Shown here: positions 1 to 6,709 of the stretch, piece after piece
How positions within the stretch are numbered: the first letter of the stretch is position 1
Layout of the letters: every line of letters begins with the position of its first letter
NCBI GenBank assembly: GCA_047605615.1
Contig: JASGFI010000045.1
Location: 1-18,951, forward strand
Length of the DNA stretch: 18,951 nucleotides
Origin: Taibaiella sp047605615
GTDB taxonomy: Bacteria > Bacteroidota > Bacteroidia > Chitinophagales > Chitinophagaceae
Reading direction: 5' to 3'
Position numbers and translations under genes: made by a program
The notes under the pieces: model-generated
What the model was told of the DNA's origin: nothing
The model's database searches: none
Seen by the model: only the letters and a program-made list of their open reading frames with translations

Positions 1-79
1 ATTTGCATTTGTAACGCTGCAAACCTCTCACTATTCCGTTCTTGATTTTGTGTGTGCCTTGGCATTTCGGGCAATCCAT
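1..79 (-). CDS. Zinc-ribbon protein, IS1-type transposase N-terminus (partial)
   Basis: The reading frame starts with ATG at 79 and runs off the left edge, so only the first 26 residues are visible. They read MDCPKCQGTHKIKNGIVRG and continue LQRYKCK. The pattern CPxC, about 15 residues, then G-x-Q-R-Y-x-C is the zinc-ribbon start seen in InsA-like transposases of the IS1 family in Bacteroidota. Such proteins bind the element's terminal repeats in the cell's DNA. A perfect Bacteroidota promoter lies directly upstream at 98-127. The transposase catalytic domain is outside the window and no terminal inverted repeat could be identified, so the mobile-element call is an inference. Another small zinc-ribbon DNA-binding protein remains possible. 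Confidence 0.6.
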   Translation of the reverse strand, partial: MDCPKCQGTHKIKNGIVRGLQRYKCK

Positions 80-97
80 ATTTTTTGTTTTTAGGCG

Positions 98-127
98 CAA
101 ATATACAAAACTATCTTTAATTACCAA
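98..127 (-). promoter_or_regulatory. Bacteroidota-type promoter of the IS1-like gene
   Basis: On the minus strand TTG (127-125) is followed after exactly 19 bases by TATATTTG (105-98). This matches the Bacteroidota primary sigma consensus TTG-N19-TAnnTTTG at every defined position. The start codon is at 79, so the predicted leader is very short, roughly a dozen bases. Confidence 0.65.
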
Positions 128-163
128 TGCCGAATTTCATTCATTTTCTTGGGGTGCATTTAG

Positions 164-679
164 CTACAAATAAACCTCCAACAAGCCGTCCGGCAGCCGT
201 ACCTCTATGTTCCTGCGTGTTGCATCCACGCTTGTTATGGTGGCATCTACCAAAGGGACCATCACCTGTTTGCCTTTGTAATTTACTTCTGCCAATACCT
301 GTCCGGGCGTTTCGTACAGTTCTGCTATCTTGCCCAGCAATCCATGCACTTTGTCGGTGATGGTATAGCCTACCATGTCGGCCATCACGGCCTTGGGTTG
401 CAAACTGGCAAAAAGTTCTTTTTCCATGTAAACGGATTTACCGGTTAGCCCCCTTGCCTTTTCCACGCTGTCTATTTCGTCCAATGCCACCAATACTTCG
501 TCCGCATCCAAAATTTTTAGATTTTCTATAAAAAAAGGGATGTAGCTTTCCCTGCGCAACTCTATGAAAACATGGCTTATCTTTTTCCATGCTTGCTTGC
601 CTTCCAACTTGTGCCTCAGTACCAACTTGCCGTCCAAGCCATGCGTGCCGCCTATTTTGCCAATAACCTGATATTCCAT
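164..679 (-). CDS. rimM: Ribosome maturation factor RimM
   Basis: RimM is an accessory factor that binds S19 and the 30S head and helps 16S rRNA processing late in small-subunit assembly. The N-terminal RimM domain opens with YQVIGKIGGTHGLDGKL. The C-terminal PRC-barrel begins near DMVGYTITD and ends with the family-typical LPDGLLEVYL. The ATG at 679 gives 171 residues, a normal size. An ATG at 718 would add 13 residues (MADSISLYPNTCT), but a perfect -7 element lies at 698-705, so transcription should start downstream of 718 and the 679 start is preferred. rpsP, its frequent partner, is about 5 kb away. The gene therefore seems to be transcribed alone, divergently from the toxin-antitoxin-like pair. 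Confidence 0.93.
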   Translation of the reverse strand: MEYQVIGKIGGTHGLDGKLVLRHKLEGKQAWKKISHVFIELRRESYIPFFIENLKILDADEVLVALDEIDSVEKARGLTGKSVYMEKELFASLQPKAVMADMVGYTITDKVHGLLGKIAELYETPGQVLAEVNYKGKQVMVPLVDATITSVDATRRNIEVRLPDGLLEVYL

Positions 680-697
680 CGTACAAGTGTTTGGGTA

Positions 698-705
698 CAA
701 AGATA
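698..705 (-). promoter_or_regulatory. -7 element of the rimM promoter
   Basis: TATCTTTG on the minus strand matches TAnnTTTG exactly. It lies 18 bases upstream of the ATG at 679. No good TTG box is seen 19-20 bases further upstream. Confidence 0.45.
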
Positions 706-751
706 TGCTATCGGCCATGTTTGCGGGCCTTGGGCAGCGTGGTCAATTTTA

Positions 752-782
752 TTGTTGGTTCTAAGTTATTTTTCTAAATTCG
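752..782 (+). promoter_or_regulatory. Candidate promoter of the toxin-antitoxin-like pair
   Basis: TTG (752-754), a 20-base spacer and TAAATTCG (775-782) fit the Bacteroidota consensus with one mismatch in the -7 box. The first gene starts at 808. This is weaker than the promoters with perfect -7 boxes elsewhere in the window. Confidence 0.3.
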
Positions 783-807
783 TGGTGTTGTTTTAAATTG
801 ATATGTT

Positions 808-987
808 ATGAAAGCCAAAGTTCTAAGCCCCGAAAAGCCGGAACGCACCGCACGTATTGCTCCCCAAACCGCGAAAGCAGACGACTCCTTTGAAGAAGAT
901 TGGAAAAACGGCATTTCGGGCGACGAGTTTTTAAGAAGAGTTCACGAACACATAAGAAAACTCTATGCTTCCCGACCAAAGAAATGA
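808..987 (+). CDS. Small antitoxin-like protein
   Basis: A 59-residue protein that begins MKAKVLSPEKPERTARIAPQ and ends in a basic, helix-prone tail (GISGDEFLRRVHEHIRKLYA followed by SRPKK). The central acidic stretch DDSFEEDW followed by NGISGDEFLRRV resembles short Bacteroidota antitoxin-type proteins encoded just ahead of RelE/ParE-like toxins. It overlaps the next gene by 23 bases in a different frame, an arrangement typical of co-translated toxin-antitoxin pairs. By analogy it would neutralise the downstream toxin and may bind its own promoter. No classical RHH or HTH motif is visible. The assignment rests on gene order, size and family resemblance. Confidence 0.55.
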   Translation: MKAKVLSPEKPERTARIAPQTAKADDSFEEDWKNGISGDEFLRRVHEHIRKLYASRPKK

Positions 988-1303
988 AGTCGTTTATAGC
1001 AAAGTTGCTACTGATTTTTTGAATGATTTGGTCACAATCCTTTATGACCAAAATTATTTTGGTTTTTTGGAAACGGCATTGGAGTATATGTCCAAAATGA
1101 AAAATTTCATAGGACAAAACATCGGCGACGCAACGCATTATCCCGCACCCCAATATTTTTCCAAATACAAATCGGGCATGCAATACGTTACTTACAAAGC
1201 CAATAAAAGGACTACTTGGTACATATTTTTTAAGCAATCCGGCAGCCGTTTCTTGGTATATTACATTACCAATAAACATTTCGAGGGGCAATTTATCCGT
1301 TAG
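965..1303 (+). CDS. RelE/ParE-like toxin candidate
   Basis: A 112-residue protein beginning MLPDQRNEVVYSKVATDFLN. The start at 965 is inside the preceding gene, and no other in-frame ATG precedes the conserved part. The N-terminal half is helical (DFLNDLVTILYDQNYFGFLE). The C-terminal half has alternating beta-type strands, including MQYVTYKANKRTTWYIFF and FLVYYITNKH. This is the order seen in RelE/ParE-fold toxins, where a basic strand and a late His/Arg face RNA or gyrase. Members of that superfamily are either ribosome-dependent mRNases or gyrase poisons, and the sequence alone does not say which. The 23-bp overlap with the small upstream gene supports a two-gene module. Confidence 0.55.
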   Translation: MLPDQRNEVVYSKVATDFLNDLVTILYDQNYFGFLETALEYMSKMKNFIGQNIGDATHYPAPQYFSKYKSGMQYVTYKANKRTTWYIFFKQSGSRFLVYYITNKHFEGQFIR

Positions 1304-1487
1304 CGGGAAGCAACACCCACAATAATGTCCCAAAGCGTTTTTTGCCCCCAACTACGCCAAGATAAGCCCTGCCGGTTTACTTCCACCTTCCATTATAGTT
1401 CGGCACATAAAAATTGGCTAATTTCGCCGCTTCTGTCTATGTGCAGGTTGCCCTTGTCGGCATCTTTAAATTAAAGGAGCAGCATAA

Positions 1488-3767
1488 ATGTCTAAATCAG
1501 CGAAAATATTGTGGCGGGTATTCCTTGGCGGGCTTGCGTTTTTTGTCTTGTTGATAGTGGCCATCAGCTTGGGCTGGCTGGGCTATATGCCTTCGATGGA
1601 CGAGCTGGAAAATCCCGAAGCGGCGGTGGCCTCCGAGGTGTATGCCAACGATGGCAGCCTTTTGGGCAAATATTTCATTAAAAACCGTTCCAATTCCAAA
1701 TATGCCGAAATATCGCCCAATGTTTTCAATGCGCTGATAGCCACGGAAGACGAGCGTTTTGCCGACCATTCGGGCATTGACGGCGTGGCCGTATTGCGGG
1801 CCGTGGTATTCCTTGGTTCCAAAGGCGGCGGCAGCACCATCACGCAGCAATTGGCACTGAACCTGTTCAACGACAGCCGCGCCTCCAATAAATTGGTAAG
1901 GGTAATCCAAAAATTAAAAGAATGGGTGGTATCGGTAAAACTGGAACGAAACCTTACCAAAAACGAAATAATAACACTGTACCTCAACACCGTTCCTTTT
2001 GGCGACAACACCTATGGCATCAAGAACGCATCCCTAACTTTCTTCAGCAAAAACCCCGACCAGCTTAGCTTGCAAGAAGCTGCAGTATTGATAGGTATGC
2101 TTAAAGGCAACACGCTCTACAACCCGCGCCGGAACCCGGACAAAGCCCTTGCCCGCCGCAATACCGTGCTGGACCAAATGGAAAAGTACGGCTACATAAC
2201 CGCTTCGCAAGCTGCCGATGCCAAAGCCACGCCCTTAGAATTGAACTACCAAACCATAGACAACCACGAAGGACCCGCTCCCTATTTTAGGCAGGTGGTG
2301 GAGCAAGAGGTGAAGAAATGGTGCAAGGCACACACAAAAGAAAACGGCGACAACTACGATATATACAAAGACGGCCTAAAAATATACACCACCATAGACC
2401 CGCGTATGCAGCTTTACGCCGAAGAAGCAGTGGCCGAACACATGTCCGATTTGCAAAAGGCATTTGCCGGCCAGCCGCAAATTAAAAACGGCACCATTTG
2501 GGCCAAAGGCAAACCGGCAGAAGCCCTCAAAAACTTGGTACAACGCAGCGACCGCTACCTTGCCATGAAAGATGACGGCAAAAGCGATGCCGAAATAATG
2601 CGCGAATTTCAAAAACCGGTACGCATGAAGGTATTCACCTGGAACACCAAATCGCGCATGAAAGACACCGTTATGTCACCCTTGGATTCCATAAAATATA
2701 TGCGGGCGTTCCTGTCGGCGGGCTTTATGGCCATGGACCCGTTCACCGGGCAGGTAAAGGCTTGGGTAGGCGGCATAGACCACGACTTCTTCCAATTCGA
2801 CCACGTAAACATCGGCACCAAACGGCAGGTGGGTTCTACCATAAAACCATTGCTTTATACCTTGGCGGTGGACAATGGCTATTCGCCCTGTAGTTCGGTA
2901 AGCACCTCCGCGCAAATGTTTTCCGGGCAAACCCAATACTACAACGCCGGTGGTTCCAAATACGGCAATATGTCCATGAAATCGGCATTGGCATTGTCTA
3001 TCAACAATGCCTCGTTGTATTTGCTCAACCAAGTAGGCATCAACTCCTTCGTGGATTTCATACACCGTTGCGGCATCAGCAGCAACCTCGACCCCGTTCC
3101 GTCCATTGCCTTGGGCGTTTCTGATATTTCTTTGTACGAAATGCTATGGGCCTACACCATGTTCCCCAATAAGGGACTGAATACCCAACCTGTTTTCATA
3201 GACAAAATAGAGGACAAACACGGCAACCTGTTGCAGAGCTTCACCCCCATACAAAAAGAGGTAATCAACGACCAAACGGCCTACAAAATGGTATTGATGA
3301 TGAAAGGCGTTACGGAATTTGGCACGGCCAAAAGGCTACACGGCGGCCGCTACGGACTGAGCGGCGAAATGGCCGGCAAAACCGGCACTACCAACAATCA
3401 GGCCGATGCCTGGTTCATAGGCTATACCCCGCAAGTGCTGGCAGGGGCATGGGTGGGTTGCGACGACAGGTTTCTCCGCTTCAGCAGCACTGCGCAAGGC
3501 CAAGGCGCGGCCGCTGCGCTGCCTATCTGGGCTTATTTCATGAAAAAAGTAATGTCCGACAGCAAAACCGGCATCACCCCGGAAATAAAATTTGAAGAAC
3601 CCGAAAACTTCAACAATTGCGGCGATTTGGGACCCACCGGCGGCACTTATTACAGCGACCCCAACGCACCCAAAGAAGTGGACAGCCTGGGCAATCCCAC
3701 CAAAAACAGTAGCGACACATCGGCCGAACCCATGGAGGAAGTACCCGCTGCAGAATGGAACAATTAA
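1488..3767 (+). CDS. Class A penicillin-binding protein (PBP1A type)
   Basis: A bifunctional murein synthase that polymerises lipid II and cross-links the peptides on the periplasmic face of the inner membrane. It has 759 residues: a short basic N-terminus, one membrane anchor (about residues 8-30), a GT51 transglycosylase domain (about 50-240) and a transpeptidase domain (about 410-690). The GT51 motifs are EDERFADHSG with catalytic Glu88, GGSTITQQLALNLF, and ERNLTKNEIITLYLNTVPFG. The transpeptidase motifs are S450-TIK, S504-I-N and K631-TGT. The tail (700-759) is acidic, rich in Ser and Pro, and probably disordered. AAAGGAG (1473-1479) lies 8 bases before the ATG. The gene ends at a strong hairpin shared with convergent kbl. 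Confidence 0.95.
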   Translation: MSKSAKILWRVFLGGLAFFVLLIVAISLGWLGYMPSMDELENPEAAVASEVYANDGSLLGKYFIKNRSNSKYAEISPNVFNALIATEDERFADHSGIDGVAVLRAVVFLGSKGGGSTITQQLALNLFNDSRASNKLVRVIQKLKEWVVSVKLERNLTKNEIITLYLNTVPFGDNTYGIKNASLTFFSKNPDQLSLQEAAVLIGMLKGNTLYNPRRNPDKALARRNTVLDQMEKYGYITASQAADAKATPLELNYQTIDNHEGPAPYFRQVVEQEVKKWCKAHTKENGDNYDIYKDGLKIYTTIDPRMQLYAEEAVAEHMSDLQKAFAGQPQIKNGTIWAKGKPAEALKNLVQRSDRYLAMKDDGKSDAEIMREFQKPVRMKVFTWNTKSRMKDTVMSPLDSIKYMRAFLSAGFMAMDPFTGQVKAWVGGIDHDFFQFDHVNIGTKRQVGSTIKPLLYTLAVDNGYSPCSSVSTSAQMFSGQTQYYNAGGSKYGNMSMKSALALSINNASLYLLNQVGINSFVDFIHRCGISSNLDPVPSIALGVSDISLYEMLWAYTMFPNKGLNTQPVFIDKIEDKHGNLLQSFTPIQKEVINDQTAYKMVLMMKGVTEFGTAKRLHGGRYGLSGEMAGKTGTTNNQADAWFIGYTPQVLAGAWVGCDDRFLRFSSTAQGQGAAAALPIWAYFMKKVMSDSKTGITPEIKFEEPENFNNCGDLGPTGGTYYSDPNAPKEVDSLGNPTKNSSDTSAEPMEEVPAAEWNN

Positions 3768-3807
3768 CTTTTTGACACGGTACGGAAAGGTGCCTTGACA
3801 ATACCGA

Positions 3808-3844
3808 AATAGGTTGCCTGCCAAATTGCAGGCAACCTATTTTT
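3808..3844 (+). terminator. Intrinsic terminator after the PBP gene
   Basis: A perfect 14-bp stem (3808-3821 with 3828-3841) with a 6-base loop, followed by TTTT. It lies between the convergent PBP and kbl genes. The T-tract is on the plus side only, but the stem could also slow transcription coming from kbl. Confidence 0.8.
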
Positions 3845-3861
3845 ATCCACCAACGTGCAAA

Positions 3862-5052
3862 TTACTTGATTACTTCCAGTTCTTTTCCTACTTTAATAAA
3901 TGCCGCAATGGCGGTATCCAAGTGGTGTTTTTCGTGGCCGGCAGATATTTGTACCCGTATGCGGGCCAGGCCCTTGGGCACTACCGGAAAGAAAAAGCCG
4001 ATGACGTACACGCCTTCGTCCAGCAAGCGGGCAGCGAATTTTTGCGCCAACACGGCATCGTACAGCATTATGGGCGTTATGGGATGCGTGCCCGGCTTGA
4101 TGTCGAAACCCGCTTCGGTCATTTTTTGGCGGAAATAGCGGGTATTTTCCTCCAGTTTGTCACGAAGCTCGGTGGTTTCGCTCAACATGTCCAGCACGGC
4201 TATGGATGCGCCCACTACCGAAGGTGCCACCGTATTGCTAAACAAATAAGGGCGGCTGCGCTGGCGCAACATATCTATCACCTCCTTCTTGCCACTGGTG
4301 AAGCCGCCCGAAGCGCCACCCAATGCCTTGCCCAAGGTTCCGGTAATGATGTCCACCCTGCCCATAATGCCTTTCAATTCGTGTACTCCCCTGCCCGTCT
4401 TGCCCATGAAGCCCGACGAATGGCTTTCGTCTATCATCACAATGGCATCGTATTTGTCTGCCAAATCACATATTTCGTCCAAAGGCGCAATGGTGCCGTC
4501 CATTGAAAAAACCGAATCGGTAACGATGAAGCGTGTACGTGCATCCTTGTGCAATTGTAGCTGGGTTTCCAATTCGGCCATGTCGCAATTCTTGTATCGC
4601 GCACGCTTGGCCTTGCACAACCGCACCCCGTCTATGATGGAAGCATGGTTCAATTCGTCCGAAATAATCACGTCTTCCTCGCCCAACAATGGTTCAAACA
4701 CGCCACCGTTGGCATCGAAACAAGCCACGTAAAGTATGGTGTCTTCCGTGCCCAAAAAGGTGGCCACTTTCTTTTCAAGTTCTTTGTGAATATCTTGGGT
4801 GCCGCAAATAAACCTTACCGAACTCATGCCGTAGCCCCGCTCGTCAATGGTATTTTTTGCGGCTTCTATCACCTTGGGGTGCGAGGACAAGCCAAGGTAA
4901 TTGTTGGCGCAAAAGTTCAGCACCTTCCGTCCGTTTACCAATATTTCGGCTCCCTGTTCCGAGTCTATTTGCCGTTCTTTTTTATACAAACCCGCTTGTT
5001 CTATTGCGTGCAATTCTGTTTGCAGCCGATTATAAAAGGTCTTGCTTGACAT
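3862..5052 (-). CDS. kbl: Glycine C-acetyltransferase (2-amino-3-ketobutyrate CoA ligase)
   Basis: A PLP-dependent enzyme of the alpha-oxoamine synthase family. With threonine dehydrogenase it degrades threonine, turning 2-amino-3-ketobutyrate and CoA into glycine and acetyl-CoA. It has 396 residues, close to the E. coli length. The Schiff-base lysine is K242 in TGTLGKALGGASGG. D208 and H211 in MIDESHSSGFMG match the pyridine-binding and ring-stacking positions. The N-terminal signature NFCANNYLGLSSHP is clear. The closely related serine palmitoyltransferase and KAPA synthase families are less likely because the whole N-terminus is Kbl-like. No tdh gene is adjacent. A -7 box lies at 5082-5089. 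Confidence 0.93.
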   Translation of the reverse strand: MSSKTFYNRLQTELHAIEQAGLYKKERQIDSEQGAEILVNGRKVLNFCANNYLGLSSHPKVIEAAKNTIDERGYGMSSVRFICGTQDIHKELEKKVATFLGTEDTILYVACFDANGGVFEPLLGEEDVIISDELNHASIIDGVRLCKAKRARYKNCDMAELETQLQLHKDARTRFIVTDSVFSMDGTIAPLDEICDLADKYDAIVMIDESHSSGFMGKTGRGVHELKGIMGRVDIITGTLGKALGGASGGFTSGKKEVIDMLRQRSRPYLFSNTVAPSVVGASIAVLDMLSETTELRDKLEENTRYFRQKMTEAGFDIKPGTHPITPIMLYDAVLAQKFAARLLDEGVYVIGFFFPVVPKGLARIRVQISAGHEKHHLDTAIAAFIKVGKELEVIK

Positions 5053-5081
5053 ATTTTGTGGTTCGATTTTTTAAAAACAGG

Positions 5082-5089
5082 CAAATCTA
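5082..5089 (-). promoter_or_regulatory. -7 element of the kbl promoter
   Basis: TAGATTTG on the minus strand matches TAnnTTTG exactly and lies about 30 bases upstream of the kbl ATG. No TTG is seen at the expected upstream spacing. Confidence 0.4.
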
Positions 5090-5293
5090 ATGAAATACTA
5101 AGTCATGCGGAGAATCGGGGGCAATATTCCATCGTTTGCGTGACGGATATTTTGCCGCAATCTGTTTCCGCAGCCACCAATCGGCGGTTCCGAATCTGGG
5201 ACGCCAACAACATTTTTTTTATTTTTTTTTATGATTTTGCACAAAACCCTACATGGCTTTTTGGGGTTATAATCAAAAATAAAACAAACGGTT

Positions 5294-5506
5294 ATGATTA
5301 AGAAAACCTTGTTGGGCTTAGCCTTGTGTGCCGGTATGGGCTTGGCACTTACCGCTTGCAACAAAGATTACACCTGCGTATGCACCTTGAACGGCGTGGA
5401 AACCTATCGCGAAACAGTAAGGGCCAAAACAAAAAATGCAGCAGAAGACAAATGTAACGAGATGCAAAGTTCCGGCGGCGTTACCTACGAATGTGCTATT
5501 GAATAA
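5294..5506 (+). CDS. Small cysteine-containing lipoprotein
   Basis: A 70-residue protein of unknown function. It has a lipoprotein signal: MIKKTLL, a hydrophobic core, and the lipobox LTAC with the lipidated Cys at residue 22. The mature part is only about 49 residues and contains four further cysteines, two in a CVC pair (28 and 30), one in DKC (54) and one in YEC (67). The pattern suggests a small disulfide-stabilised module at the outer membrane or in the periplasm. It stands alone between divergent kbl and convergent rpsP. I do not recognise a named family, though small lipoproteins with a CxC start and a K-x-A-x-x-K-C stretch occur in Bacteroidota. Confidence 0.75.
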   Translation: MIKKTLLGLALCAGMGLALTACNKDYTCVCTLNGVETYRETVRAKTKNAAEDKCNEMQSSGGVTYECAIE

Positions 5507-5581
5507 TGCCTTAACGAGTTGCGTATCATTTTCCATGGGGCCAAGACCATGCGATACCTTTACTTTTTCGCCCCTTACGAA

Positions 5582-5614
5582 ATAAGCGGAACACTTTTTA
5601 TGTGTTCCGCTTAT
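5582..5614. terminator. Hairpin between the lipoprotein gene and rpsP
   Basis: A perfect 13-bp stem (5582-5594 with 5602-5614) around a 7-base loop, between two convergent genes. T-rich sequence flanks it but there is no long T-tract on either side. A shared bidirectional terminator is the likely role. Confidence 0.6.
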
Positions 5615-5626
5615 ATTCTTGGTTGG

Positions 5627-6145
5627 TTACCCTTCTTGTCCGGCTTCCGGAGCTGCTTCTTCTGTAGGAGCGGCTTCTTCGGAGGCAGGTGCGGCAGCGG
5701 CCAATTTGGCGGCTTGCTTTTCTTCCACCTTACGAACCGATTCCTGCGCTACTGCATGGCGTTTTTCCTTCTTCGCCTTGCGGTGCGCTTCTTCGCGTTT
5801 GGCCACCAATTGTTCGTGTTCGGCGTTCCATTTTTCAAATTTTTCCTGGGCTGCTTGTTCGTCGAACAGGCCAAGCGTCACGCCCCTCATGAGGTGCTTC
5901 ATGTACAACACACCTTTAAAGGAAAGGATGCGGCGTACCGTGTTGGTAGGCTGCGCACCTTTGTTCAACCAGTCCAGTGCCCTGTCGTTGTTGATGCGGA
6001 TAGTGGCTGGTACGGTCAAGGGGTTGTAGGTACCTAATTTTTCAATGAATTTACCATCGCGGGGCGAGGTGCTGGTAGCAGCTACGATGAAGTAAAACGG
6101 GCGTTTCTTGGACCCGTGGCGTTGCATTCTGAGTTTAACCGCCAT
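5627..6145 (-). CDS. rpsP: 30S ribosomal protein S16
   Basis: A small-subunit protein needed for assembly of the 16S rRNA 5' domain. The conserved S16 domain covers about residues 1-85: MAVKLRMQRHGSKKRPFYFI, then GKFIEKLGTYNPL and DRALDWLNKGAQPTNTV. The protein is 172 residues long, about twice the E. coli length. The excess is a Lys/Glu-rich helical segment (about 95-148) followed by an Ala/Glu/Pro-rich end (148-172). Tails like this are usual for S16 in Bacteroidota. rimM is not next to it in this window. Confidence 0.97.
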   Translation of the reverse strand: MAVKLRMQRHGSKKRPFYFIVAATSTSPRDGKFIEKLGTYNPLTVPATIRINNDRALDWLNKGAQPTNTVRRILSFKGVLYMKHLMRGVTLGLFDEQAAQEKFEKWNAEHEQLVAKREEAHRKAKKEKRHAVAQESVRKVEEKQAAKLAAAAPASEEAAPTEEAAPEAGQEG

Positions 6146-6294
6146 AGAAATGGAGTTTGTTTTTGGTTTATAAAAAAAAATCGGGTGGCGAAACTAATCA
6201 TTTTTTCAATAAACAATATTTTTCCGCTTAAATTTTCTTTTTTGTCCACGGGCGAAAGATTTTCTTTTTTTGCAAAAAAAGGCAACTATTTTGC

Positions 6295-6411
6295 AAACAG
6301 GAAGGCAAAAACCAAAAAGCATTGAATGGGTCGGGCTTGGCGAGCGGTGTGTATTTGTTGGAAATACAAACGGAGCAAGGGAGCGTAAGGGAGAAAATAA
6401 TAGTTCGATAA
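6295..6411 (+). pseudogene. Remnant of a T9SS type A C-terminal sorting domain
   Basis: An open frame ending at the TAA at 6409-6411 encodes KQEGKNQKALNGSG, then LASGVYLLEIQTEQGSVREK and IIVR. The pattern L-A-S-G-V-Y-L-L-x-I-x-T-x-x-G followed by K-I-I-V is the end of the Por secretion tail that directs proteins through the type IX system. The frame continues upstream only to a stop at 6229-6231 and loses any resemblance before about 6295. There is no start codon, signal peptide or cargo domain. It is best read as the last part of a deleted secreted protein. Chance is unlikely given the strength of the match over about 30 residues. Confidence 0.7.
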
Positions 6412-6434
6412 ATCAATAACTTTTTAGATGAATT

Positions 6435-6458
6435 GACGAATATTGGGCAACATTCGAC
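6435..6458. repeat. Imperfect inverted repeat, operator-like
   Basis: A 24-bp imperfect palindrome, GACGAATATTGGGC then AACATTCGAC, with 9 of 12 pairs matching about its centre. It lies between the T9SS remnant and the uronate operon. It could be a protein-binding site or a weak RNA hairpin. Confidence 0.35.
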
Positions 6459-6510
6459 AAAAACGCGCCGATGGCCGAAAACGTTTGCGGAAATATTTAC
6501 CCCCATTTCT

Positions 6511-6541
6511 TTGCAATTGCATCCAAAGTACCGTAGCATTG
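6511..6541 (+). promoter_or_regulatory. Candidate promoter for the uxaC operon leader
   Basis: TTG (6511-6513), 20 bases, and TAGCATTG (6534-6541) fit the Bacteroidota consensus with one mismatch. This is the best candidate I found in the gap. It would give a leader of roughly 215 bases before the uxaC ATG, covering the branched hairpin at 6639-6709. Confidence 0.3.
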
Positions 6542-6550
6542 CATTCCAAA
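6516..6550 (+). repeat. Direct repeat pair, 22-bp period
   Basis: ATTGCATCCAAA (6516-6527) and ATTGCATTCCAAA (6538-6550) start 22 bp apart, about two helical turns, so a dimeric regulator could contact both on the same face. The first copy overlaps a perfect 10-bp palindrome TGCAATTGCA (6512-6521). The positions overlap the candidate operon promoter, which would suit an operator. Confidence 0.4.
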
Positions 6551-6561
6551 CTTGTAAGTGT

Positions 6562-6575
6562 GTACTCACGAGTAC
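6562..6575. repeat. Short inverted repeat GTACTC-AC-GAGTAC
   Basis: A perfect 6-bp inverted repeat with a 2-base centre, downstream of the direct repeats and upstream of the branched hairpin. It may be an operator half-site pair or a small hairpin in the leader RNA. Confidence 0.3.
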
Positions 6576-6638
6576 GAAACGACAAATTATTGCTTTCTTT
6601 GCATGAATTCGATATTTTAAAGATGCCGTGTTGACTAA

Positions 6639-6709
6639 GGGGCGCCCCATCCAAAGGTTGGCAGCATTCATGCCCGTTTGCTGCATTTACCGGGGCGTCT
6701 CCTTTTTTT
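6639..6709 (+). terminator. Branched GC-rich hairpin with T-tract upstream of uxaC (possible attenuator)
   Basis: GGGGCGCCCC (6639-6648) pairs with GGGGCGTCTC (6692-6701) to make a 10-bp outer stem with two G-U pairs. Inside it, CCAA-AGG-TTGG (6651-6661) and CAGCA/TGCTG (6662-6666 with 6679-6683) form two further hairpins, so the fold is a three-way junction. TTTTTTT (6703-6709) follows directly, as in an intrinsic terminator. It ends 53 bases before the uxaC start codon. No intact plus-strand gene ends nearby, so it is either the terminator of an RNA transcribed from the gap or an attenuator within the operon leader. The T-tract is on the plus side only. Confidence 0.55.

Noticed and set aside
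806..1351. 181-residue minus-strand reading frame opposite the toxin-antitoxin-like pair
   Set aside because: It is fully antisense to two overlapping genes with better family resemblance, and its translation has no recognisable domain.
6232..6272. Direct repeat ATTTTCTTTTTTG (6232-6244) and ATTTTCTTTTTTTG (6259-6272), 27 bp apart
   Set aside because: Low-complexity T-rich sequence. No functional reading can be supported.
6351..6367. Small hairpin GTATTT-GTTGG-AAATAC
   Set aside because: It falls inside the T9SS-tail remnant, where coding sequence explains it, and it has only six AT-rich pairs.
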